A DNA stretch of 64,000 nt from JBLMYQ01 sp050258375. GTDB lineage: Bacteria; Bacillota; Clostridia; Acetivibrionales; UBA4821. Below, piece after piece: positions 16,449 through 23,453 of this stretch. The stretch lies in assembly GCA_050258375.1 (NCBI GenBank), contig JBLMYQ010000066.1, positions 1 through 64,000 of the forward strand, in the 5' to 3' direction. Position numbers and translations under genes: made by a program. The notes under the pieces are model-generated. The model searched no databases and was not told where the DNA came from. It saw only the letters and a list, made by a program, of their open reading frames with translations. Each line of letters starts with the position of its first letter. Position 1 is the first letter of the stretch.

Positions 16449-17774
16449 ATGAATCATAGGATAAGTCCAAAGGTGATAACAGAAGTTATTTCAGGAAGTG
16501 TGGCGCAAGAGGCAGAAATTAAAGCAGGGGACAAAATTCTTTCTATAAATGGAGTAGGGATTACTGATGTATTCGATTATAGATATCTGATTTCTGATGA
16601 AATTATTGATATTGAAGTTGAAAAAGCTTCAGGAGAAATATGGGAGATTCAGATAGAAAAAGATCAATACGAGGATTTGGGGTTGGTTTTTGAAACCTCA
16701 TTAATGGATAAGCCTAATACATGTAAAAACAAATGTGTATTTTGCTTTATGGATCAATTAGCACCAAATATGCGTAAAACATTGCATTTTAAGGATGATG
16801 ATTATAGGTTGTCATTTATTGAAGGAAATTATGTTACACTTACAAATTTAGATGCTGACGAGTTAGAGCGAATAGTTTTTTTTAAGCTCAGCCCGATTAA
16901 TATTTCAGTTCATACAACTAACCCTGAGCTGAGAATAAAAATGCTTGGAAACCCTCATGCAGGGAATATTATGAATCAAATACAAAAGCTTGTTTATGAA
17001 GGAATAACGGTTAACTGCCAGATTGTACTTTGCAAGGGGATTAATGATGGTATAGAACTTAATAGGACAATAGAAGAGCTTGCAAGCTTATATCCGAAGC
17101 TTAAGAGTATTTCAGTTGTTCCTGTAGGTCTGACGAAATACAGAGCACAATGCCCTAAACTAGAAGGGTTTGATACTGCATCTTCACTTGAAGTAATCAA
17201 TCAGGTTAGGTCTTTTCAAGAAAAATTCCTTGAAAAATACAATTCCAGAATAGTCTATCTTGCTGATGAATTTTATCTAAATGCAGGCATTAAGATACCT
17301 GCTTATGCTCACTATGAGGATTTTCCGCAGATAGAAAATGGAGTTGGAATGCTTGCTCTTTTCAAACATGAGTTTATTAATAATTTAAAAAGGCTAAAAT
17401 ATAAGCTGAGTAAGGAAAGAAAGGTTAGTGTTGTTACAGGTATGGCAGCAAAAGAATTTCTTCAGGGGCTTACTGCAAAATTAATCAGTAAGGAGGCTAA
17501 CCTTGATGTTCATATCTATGGTATTGAGAATAATTTTTTTGGACATAAAATAACTGTTGCAGGATTGGTAACAGGAAGTGATATAATTGAACAGCTGAAA
17601 GGAAAAGCTCTTGGAACTGAGCTTTTGATACCGGAAGTAATGTTGAAGCATGATGAGGATATATTTTTGGATGATGTTACATTACTTCAAGTAGAGAAAG
17701 AATTAAATGTTAAGGTTAAGAAGGTTTGTAATAATGGTAAAGCATTTATCGATGCTTTACTTGGCATTGGCTAG
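16449..17774 (+). CDS. DUF512 family protein: PDZ-like domain plus radical SAM-type Fe-S cluster motif
   Basis: The protein has 441 residues. An N-terminal PDZ-like region (about 1-80) contains GSVAQEAEIKAGDKILSINGV. The motif CKNKCVFC (near residue 92) is a CX3CX2C cluster-binding site as in radical SAM enzymes. The C-terminal half contains IVYLADEFYLNAG and VTGMAAKEFLQGLTAK, typical of DUF512. The molecular function is not known to me. GGTGGG lies upstream of the ATG. It directly precedes der, as in many clostridia, suggesting a link to ribosome or tRNA maturation, but that is inference. Confidence 0.87.
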   Translation: MNHRISPKVITEVISGSVAQEAEIKAGDKILSINGVGITDVFDYRYLISDEIIDIEVEKASGEIWEIQIEKDQYEDLGLVFETSLMDKPNTCKNKCVFCFMDQLAPNMRKTLHFKDDDYRLSFIEGNYVTLTNLDADELERIVFFKLSPINISVHTTNPELRIKMLGNPHAGNIMNQIQKLVYEGITVNCQIVLCKGINDGIELNRTIEELASLYPKLKSISVVPVGLTKYRAQCPKLEGFDTASSLEVINQVRSFQEKFLEKYNSRIVYLADEFYLNAGIKIPAYAHYEDFPQIENGVGMLALFKHEFINNLKRLKYKLSKERKVSVVTGMAAKEFLQGLTAKLISKEANLDVHIYGIENNFFGHKITVAGLVTGSDIIEQLKGKALGTELLIPEVMLKHDEDIFLDDVTLLQVEKELNVKVKKVCNNGKAFIDALLGIG

Positions 17775-17787
17775 TTTTAAGTTTATT

Positions 17788-17833
17788 AACACTCATCCTT
17801 AATCCTTCTCCCCAAATTGGTAGAAGGAAATAG
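17788..17833. repeat. Diverged palindromic repeat between the DUF512 gene and der
   Basis: AACACTCATCCTTAATCCTTCTCC, a short AAATTGG loop region, then TAGAAGGAAATAG. This matches the general AACTCACCCCTAGCCCCTCTC...stem layout of the family, with substitutions. It lies 14 bases after the DUF512 stop and supplies a spurious in-frame TTG upstream of der. Confidence 0.5.
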
Positions 17834-17855
17834 AAATTCTTGTGGAGGTGGAAAA

Positions 17856-19181
17856 TTGGGGAATCCCATAGTTGCAATAGTTGGAAGACCTAATGTAGGA
17901 AAATCAAATTTCTTTAATTATCTTATTGGGAAGAGAATATCCATTGTTGAAGATACTCCCGGGGTAACCAGAGATAGGATATATGCTGAGACTGAATGGA
18001 GAGGGAGAAAGTTTACCCTGATAGATACAGGCGGAATTGAGCCGGAAAACCAGGATGAAATAACTGCACAAATGAGGCGGCAGGCTGAAATTGCTATGGA
18101 AATGGCAGATGTAATACTTTTCATGGTAGATATTAAAGATGGTTTGGTTGCTTCTGATAAGGAAGTAGCAAGGATAATAAGAAAATCTAAAAAACCTGTT
18201 ATTTTAGTGTGCAATAAAGTCGATAATGTTGGTGCTCCTCCGGCTGCTATATATGAATTTTATGAATTAGGACTTGGAGAACCTGTTCCTGTGTCAGCAA
18301 TTCATGGGTTGGGAATAGGAGAAGTTCTTGATGAGGCATATAACCATTTTCCGGCAGAGCAAACAGAAGAAGATGATGATTCAATAAAAGTTGCTGTAGT
18401 AGGAAAACCAAATGCAGGAAAGTCTTCTTTAGTAAACAGAATTCTTGGCGAAAACAGGGTGATTGTCAGTGATGTGCCAGGTACTACCCGTGATGCAATT
18501 GATACGGAGTTTAAGACCGGAGATGACAGATATATCTTTATTGATACTGCCGGAATTAGAAAGAGAAGCAGAATAGACGATATGATAGAGAAATATAGTG
18601 TATTAAGAGCATTTACAGCTGTTGATAGAGCTGATGTTTGTCTCATAATTATAGATGCTGTAAATGGAGTAACTGAGCAGGATACAAAGATTGCAGGTTA
18701 TGCACATGAAAAAGGAAAAGCATCTGTAATTGTTGTAAACAAATGGGACATAATGGAGAAGGAAACAGGAACGCTTGAAAAATATCGGCAGGAAGTTTAT
18801 TCAAAGCTGGCTTTTATGACCTATGCACCAATTGTATTTATTTCAGCAAAAACAGGGCAAAGGGTAAATCGATTATTTGAATTGATTAAATTTACGTTTG
18901 GTCAGAATAGTATGAGAATTTCCACAGGAATGATTAATGATGTTATAAATGAAGCTATTGCAATTGTACAACCTCCTTCAGATAAGGGAAGAAGATTGAA
19001 AATTTATTATGCTACGCAGGTTTCGGTCAAGCCGCCTAAGTTTGTGATTTTTGTAAATAATGCACAGCTTATGCATTTTTCCTATGAGCGATACCTTGAA
19101 AATCAGATAAGAAAGAATTTTGGATTTGAAGGAACACCAATTTGGTTTAGTGTAAAAGAAAAGAAGGATGATAAAAAATAA
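17856..19181 (+). CDS. der: Ribosome assembly GTPase Der (EngA)
   Basis: The protein has 441 residues from TTG 17856, which has GGAGGTG 5 bases upstream; the longer frame from TTG 17817 begins inside a palindromic repeat and is rejected. Two tandem GTPase domains are visible: the first with GRPNVGKS (near residue 9), DTPGVTRD and NKVD, the second with GKPNAGKS (near 182), DVPGTTRD, DTAGIRKR and NKWD. A KH-like C-terminal domain follows. Der is essential for 50S subunit maturation. plsY follows after 14 bases and gpsA after that, a common clostridial order. Confidence 0.97.
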   Translation: MGNPIVAIVGRPNVGKSNFFNYLIGKRISIVEDTPGVTRDRIYAETEWRGRKFTLIDTGGIEPENQDEITAQMRRQAEIAMEMADVILFMVDIKDGLVASDKEVARIIRKSKKPVILVCNKVDNVGAPPAAIYEFYELGLGEPVPVSAIHGLGIGEVLDEAYNHFPAEQTEEDDDSIKVAVVGKPNAGKSSLVNRILGENRVIVSDVPGTTRDAIDTEFKTGDDRYIFIDTAGIRKRSRIDDMIEKYSVLRAFTAVDRADVCLIIIDAVNGVTEQDTKIAGYAHEKGKASVIVVNKWDIMEKETGTLEKYRQEVYSKLAFMTYAPIVFISAKTGQRVNRLFELIKFTFGQNSMRISTGMINDVINEAIAIVQPPSDKGRRLKIYYATQVSVKPPKFVIFVNNAQLMHFSYERYLENQIRKNFGFEGTPIWFSVKEKKDDKK

Positions 19182-19195
19182 AGGGGTGACTATAA

Positions 19196-19813
19196 ATGAT
19201 TATAAAATATATTGTGACAATTATTATTGGTTATCTTATTGGAAGTATTAGCAGCGCAATAATTGTTGCGAGATTAGTCAAAAATGTTGATATCAGAACC
19301 ATGGGAAGCGGAAATGCAGGCGCAACCAATGTTTTAAGGACACTTGGAAAAGGACCTGCAGCACTTGTGCTCGTAGGAGATGCACTTAAGGGAGTAATTG
19401 CTGTTCTTATAGGACAATTGATTTTTGGAAATCAATTGGGAGCTGTACTGGGAGGCTTTTTGGCCGTTGTAGGACATAACTGGCCCATTTTCTTCGATTT
19501 TAAAGGCGGTAAAGGTATATTGACATCCGCTTCTGTAATACTTATGATTACGCCAAAAATTGGACTTGTTGTAGTTTTATTTGCAATATTAGTAATTGCA
19601 TTAACCAGATATGTTTCCCTTGGTTCCATGTCAGGAGCGATTTTGTATCCGGTTATAGTTATAGTAATGGACGGCAAAACAACTTCATTAGTAGTATTTT
19701 CAATATTAATAGCATTATTGGCAATATATCGTCACAAAAATAATATTAAAAGATTAAAGGATGGTACCGAAACAAAAATTGGTGAAAAAAGAACTGACAT
19801 GTATAACGCTTGA
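19196..19813 (+). CDS. plsY: Acyl-phosphate glycerol-3-phosphate acyltransferase
   Basis: The protein has 205 residues with five or six membrane segments. The three PlsY motifs are visible: GSISSAIIVARL, GSGNAGATNVLR (near residue 38) and GHNWPIFFDFKGGKGI (near 95). The enzyme transfers the acyl group from acyl-phosphate to glycerol-3-phosphate, the first step of phospholipid synthesis. AGGGGTGA precedes the ATG. Its substrate is made by GpsA, encoded next. Confidence 0.96.
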   Translation: MIIKYIVTIIIGYLIGSISSAIIVARLVKNVDIRTMGSGNAGATNVLRTLGKGPAALVLVGDALKGVIAVLIGQLIFGNQLGAVLGGFLAVVGHNWPIFFDFKGGKGILTSASVILMITPKIGLVVVLFAILVIALTRYVSLGSMSGAILYPVIVIVMDGKTTSLVVFSILIALLAIYRHKNNIKRLKDGTETKIGEKRTDMYNA

Positions 19814-19835
19814 TTTCAGGGGAGGATGACATATT

Positions 19836-20849
19836 ATGAGGACAAAAGTTGCAGTAATGGGGGCCGGAAGCTGGGGTACAGCTCTTGCTATTCATTTATC
19901 CAAGATAGGACATGAAGTATCTTTATGGACAAGGTTTCAGGAAGATGCTGATTTGATAAATATTGAAAGAGAGCAGCCAAAGTATCTTAAAGGAGTTCGA
20001 ATTCCAGAAGAGATTACTTGTTATATTGATGAAGAAGAAGCACTTGAAGGAAAAGAAATTGTAGTGATGGCTGTACCATCACAAGCAATAAGAGAAAATG
20101 TTCAAAATATTTCAAGATTATTAAACAAAGAACGCATTATTGTTTCTGTAGCGAAGGGGCTGGAAGAAAAAACGCTTTTGAGGTTATCTGAAGTTATTGA
20201 GGAGGAAGTATCCGGAGCAAAATTTGTTGCATTATCGGGACCAAGTCATGCGGAAGAAGTAGCAGTGAATATTCCGACTACAGTAGTAGCGGCTTCAAAT
20301 GATATTAATAATGCACGAAAGGTTCAAGATATTTTTATGGGACCAAGTTTCAGGGTTTATACAAATGATGACTTAACAGGGGTTGAAATAGGTGGTGCAT
20401 TAAAAAATGTAATAGCTCTATGTGCAGGAATTTCTGATGGAATAGGGTTTGGAGATAATACAAAAGCTGCTTTGATGACAAGAGGGCTTACTGAGATAGC
20501 ACGGCTTGGAGAATCTCTTGGAGCAAAAAAACAGACCTTTGCAGGTCTTACCGGTATGGGAGATTTAATAGTAACCTGCACAAGTATGCATAGTAGAAAT
20601 AGAAGAGCGGGAATGCTGATAGGACAAGGCAAAAGTGTTGAAGAAGCATTAAGTGAAGTAAAGATGGTAGTTGAAGGCATACGAACAACAGGTGCTGCGC
20701 ATAAATTGGCAGCTATGCAAAATGTAGAAATGCCTATAACAGAACAGGCATATAGAATACTATTTGAAGGTGATAATCCTAAAAAAGCGGTAGCCAAGCT
20801 TATGGAAAGAGAAAAAAAGCATGAAATTGAAGATGTATTTGTGATTTAA
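19836..20849 (+). CDS. gpsA: NAD(P)H-dependent glycerol-3-phosphate dehydrogenase
   Basis: The protein has 337 residues. It starts with a Rossmann motif, VAVMGAGSWGTALA. Later signatures are VSVAKGLE, ALSGPSHAEEVA, the catalytic-lysine block GGALKNVIALCAGISDG, and FAGLTGMGDLIVTCTS. It reduces dihydroxyacetone phosphate to glycerol-3-phosphate for PlsY. GGGGAGG precedes the ATG. Its TAA stop overlaps the stop of the opposing 98-residue gene in a TTAA palindrome. Confidence 0.97.
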   Translation: MRTKVAVMGAGSWGTALAIHLSKIGHEVSLWTRFQEDADLINIEREQPKYLKGVRIPEEITCYIDEEEALEGKEIVVMAVPSQAIRENVQNISRLLNKERIIVSVAKGLEEKTLLRLSEVIEEEVSGAKFVALSGPSHAEEVAVNIPTTVVAASNDINNARKVQDIFMGPSFRVYTNDDLTGVEIGGALKNVIALCAGISDGIGFGDNTKAALMTRGLTEIARLGESLGAKKQTFAGLTGMGDLIVTCTSMHSRNRRAGMLIGQGKSVEEALSEVKMVVEGIRTTGAAHKLAAMQNVEMPITEQAYRILFEGDNPKKAVAKLMEREKKHEIEDVFVI

Positions 20850-21142
20850 GATTCTGTTCCCTTGTAGTATCTAAAGAGCATAAACTTTATAATATCATTG
20901 GCGTTTTCTGTATTTACTTCTACAAGAAGCCCGGCATCCATACAGATTCTCAGGCTGATGTCAAAGGTATCTGAGTTATCTATGACAGAGCTTATAAGAT
21001 CAATTGCTTCCAGAGGTTTATTGAATACGTTTATCCATTCACTAACATCATTATCGATTTTGCTGTCTTTTTCATAATAAATATCAAGAAAATTTTTAAG
21101 AACGCCTTCGCTTTCAGATGTCAGATTAACTGTAATAGGCAT
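20846..21142 (-). CDS. Hypothetical acidic protein, 98 residues
   Basis: This frame is preceded by AAGGAGG at a good distance from ATG on the minus strand, which supports real translation. The product is acidic, apparently soluble and mostly helical, containing VSEWINVFNKPLEAIDLISS and DISLRICMDAGLLVEV. No cysteines suggest metal binding, and there is no signal peptide. I do not recognise the family. It is divergent from gltX; the structured element at 21212-21334 lies between them. It converges with gpsA with a four-base stop overlap. Confidence 0.75.
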   Translation of the reverse strand: MPITVNLTSESEGVLKNFLDIYYEKDSKIDNDVSEWINVFNKPLEAIDLISSVIDNSDTFDISLRICMDAGLLVEVNTENANDIIKFMLFRYYKGTES

Positions 21143-21211
21143 GAGATAACCTCCTTAAATTTTACCTAATCTATTATGGTTTCGACATTGAAACAGAGAG
21201 TCCTTTAAGTA

Positions 21212-21334
21212 AATAATACCAATAAACTACCCGGAAGCCGCAGCCCCCGGGCAAACAAGTCAAACTCAGGGACGCTGAAACGTAGATAAGCTGACTTGGT
21301 GATATTATTATTACTGATTTAAAAAATAATAATA
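21212..21334 (+). promoter_or_regulatory. Candidate structured leader RNA upstream of gltX
   Basis: The region can fold as a three-way junction. P1 pairs AATAATA (21212-21218) with TATTATT (21303-21309). P2 pairs CCCGG (21230-21234) with CCGGG (21247-21251). P3 pairs CAAGTCA (21256-21262) with TGACTTG (21292-21298) and holds an inner TCAG/CTGA stem (21266-21269, 21275-21278). The 3' strand of P1 can alternatively pair with AATAATAATA at 21325-21334, so the two folds exclude each other, as in riboswitches. It ends 57 bases before the gltX start. It resembles no class I could match. The strand is assumed from gltX; it could belong to the divergent gene instead. Confidence 0.45.
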
Positions 21335-21391
21335 CATGGAAAAAAATACAAATGCTTTCACGATGAGAGTTTTGGTACAGGAGGAAGAGAC

Positions 21392-22840
21392 ATGAAAGAT
21401 ATTAGAGTCAGATTTGCACCTAGTCCTACAGGCTATCTCCATATAGGTGGAGCAAGAACTTGCTTGTTTAACTGGCTTTTTGCAAAAAAAAATCAAGGCA
21501 AGCTAATATTGAGGATTGAAGATACCGATCAGGAAAGAATAAAGGAAGACTCAATCAGACAGATTCTTGATAGTTTAAGCTGGCTTGGTCTTGACTGGGA
21601 TGAAGGTCATGGCAAGGGAGGAGATTTTGGACCATATTTTCAAGCGCAGAGGCTTGATATCTATAAAAAAGAAGTTGATAGGATTCTAAATGAAGGTAAA
21701 GCTTACCACTGCTTCTGTACTCAGGAAGAAATTGAAGAAGAAAGACAGAAAGCTCAGAAACAAGGAGCTTTTTATAGATATAATAGAAAATGTAGAAATC
21801 TTTCAGCCGAAGAAGTGCAAAACCGCTTAAATCAGGGGCAAAAAGCTGTTATAAGGATAAAAGTGCCTGTAGAAGGACAGACTGTTGTAACTGATATGAT
21901 CAGAGGAAGAGTCGTTTTTGAAAATGCACTGTTTGATGATATGGTTATAATGAAAACAACTGGAATGCCCACCTATAACTTTGCTTGTATAATTGATGAC
22001 AATGCTATGAAAATCAGTCATGTTATACGTGCTGAAGAGCATCTTTCTAATACACCGAAACAAATGATTATGGCAGAGGCACTAGAATATGAAATTCCGC
22101 AATATGCACATGTTCCTATGATATTGGCTCCGGATAGAAGTAAGCTTAGCAAAAGACATGGTGCAACATCAGTTGAAGAATTTAAGGAAGAAGGAATCCT
22201 TTCTGAAGCATTGGTTAATTATCTTTGCTTGCTTGGTTGGTCAGCAGAAAAGCAGGAAGAAATAATTAGTTTGGAAGAAGTAAAGAAGCAATTCTTGCTT
22301 GAGAAAGTATCTAAGAATCCGGCTATTTATGATACTAAAAAGCTTAAGTGGATTAATGGCAGCTACTTAAAAAGCCTTGATTTAGAATATATAACCAAGC
22401 TGACCATTCCCTTTATGAACAAAGCAGGGATACAAATTAAGGGGATTAATGATGAAAAGCTGAAGGCAATTATTGCTTTGATAAGGGAGAAGGTATGGAC
22501 GCTGGCAGAGATTGCTGAAGCATCAAGTTATTTCTTTAGCGATAAATTTGAATATGATGAAAAGGGAGTAGAAAAGTACTTTAAAAACCCGGAGGTTGGC
22601 TCGTTCCTTAAAGAACTGCTTAAAAGATTTGAAGGACTTAACGCATTTGATAAGGAAGTTGTAGAAAGAATTTATAGAGATTATGCAGAAGAGCTGGGTA
22701 TAAAAGCAGGAGAGCTTATTCATCCTACTAGACTAGCCTTGACAGGAAGAACAGTTAGCCCGGGATTGTTTGAAATAATGGAAATCATGGGTAAAGAGGA
22801 ATGCATAAAGAGAATAAAAAAAGCGTTGATGGTATTTTAA
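21392..22840 (+). CDS. gltX: Glutamyl-tRNA synthetase
   Basis: The protein has 482 residues. It begins VRFAPSPTGYLHIGGARTC with the class I HIGH-type motif, and KLSKRHG (near residue 250) is the KMSKS motif. A cysteine-containing zinc-like segment (HCFCTQEE, then CRNL) is present near residues 105-135. The C-terminal anticodon-binding domain is complete. It charges tRNA-Glu; in clostridia lacking GlnRS it often also charges tRNA-Gln, but the window does not show gatCAB. AGGAGG precedes the ATG. A structured leader candidate lies upstream and a strong terminator includes its stop codon. Confidence 0.96.
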   Translation: MKDIRVRFAPSPTGYLHIGGARTCLFNWLFAKKNQGKLILRIEDTDQERIKEDSIRQILDSLSWLGLDWDEGHGKGGDFGPYFQAQRLDIYKKEVDRILNEGKAYHCFCTQEEIEEERQKAQKQGAFYRYNRKCRNLSAEEVQNRLNQGQKAVIRIKVPVEGQTVVTDMIRGRVVFENALFDDMVIMKTTGMPTYNFACIIDDNAMKISHVIRAEEHLSNTPKQMIMAEALEYEIPQYAHVPMILAPDRSKLSKRHGATSVEEFKEEGILSEALVNYLCLLGWSAEKQEEIISLEEVKKQFLLEKVSKNPAIYDTKKLKWINGSYLKSLDLEYITKLTIPFMNKAGIQIKGINDEKLKAIIALIREKVWTLAEIAEASSYFFSDKFEYDEKGVEKYFKNPEVGSFLKELLKRFEGLNAFDKEVVERIYRDYAEELGIKAGELIHPTRLALTGRTVSPGLFEIMEIMGKEECIKRIKKALMVF

Positions 22841-22855
22841 CCATCAACGCTTTTT
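22818..22855. terminator. Bidirectional terminator between gltX and a convergent gene
   Basis: AAAAAGCGTTGATGG pairs perfectly with CCATCAACGCTTTTT around an 8-base loop that contains the gltX TAA stop. A and T runs on both sides allow termination of both converging transcripts. Confidence 0.9.
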
Positions 22856-23249
22856 ATCTTAAATTGTACTTTCCTAGCAATTTTATTCTATCCAGTTCCT
22901 TAATAATCATATCATACATGTTCAAATCAAGATTATTAGAGATTGAAGCAAGATAAAAGAGATTGCGTCCAATTTCCTTTTCAATTGCATCCATGCAATT
23001 ATTGCAGAGTTTACCGTCAAGATGGCTGTCCATGGAGTCGCGAACTTCTTCAAAGGTGCCGTCTTCAGGGAAAACCTGTTTTTTAGCTGTTACAGTTATG
23101 CAGCCACATTGTGTGACAGCTTTAATTATGGCCCTATTTATTCTCGAATTTGATTCCTGAAATTTTGTTAGAGAATCAAGAATGCTTTTGTTTCTTACCA
23201 ATAACTCTTGGACGGTGTACTGAAAATCATCAACTATAATGTCTTTCAA
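22854..23249 (-). CDS. Conserved clostridial hypothetical protein with CGC and CNNC motifs
   Basis: The protein has 131 residues starting from TTG 23249, the only start in frame near AAGGAG. It is helical, with AVTQCGCITVTAKKQ near residue 45 and GKLCNNCMDAIEKEIGRNLFYLAS near 80; the CGC and CxxC cysteines could form a metal or redox site. I have a weak memory that clostridial homologues carry the label DUF1573, unchecked. There is no signal peptide. It converges with gltX and is divergent from secA. Confidence 0.75.
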   Translation of the reverse strand: MKDIIVDDFQYTVQELLVRNKSILDSLTKFQESNSRINRAIIKAVTQCGCITVTAKKQVFPEDGTFEEVRDSMDSHLDGKLCNNCMDAIEKEIGRNLFYLASISNNLDLNMYDMIIKELDRIKLLGKYNLR

Positions 23250-23453
23250 TCATTTTCACTCCTTTGTCATGCAAATGTGGACATGAATACTGTAAGTAAA
23301 AATAAAAAGCCTTTATATTATTATACTTATAGGGCTGCTGTTTTGTCAATCCATAATAAGTGCAGAAGGAAAGGGAGTATATTATATGTTGTCCTTGAAT
23401 ATTACATCTTTTGGTGATAAAATAACGTGGATTCAGAAGGAGGTAATATTTGC

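Noticed and set aside
17817..17855. Longer Der N-terminus from TTG 17817
   Set aside because: These codons are in a palindromic repeat, no ribosome binding site precedes them, and GGAGGTG marks TTG 17856.
21178..21334. Known riboswitch or tmRNA upstream of gltX: GGTTTCGAC like the tmRNA 5' end, AGAGAGTCC like a T-box stem I, GGGCAAAC and GGGACGC like c-di-GMP-I
   Set aside because: There is no tmRNA tag frame or 3' partner, no T-box TGGNACCGCG antiterminator, and the c-di-GMP-I AAAGCC and tetraloop-receptor parts are missing.
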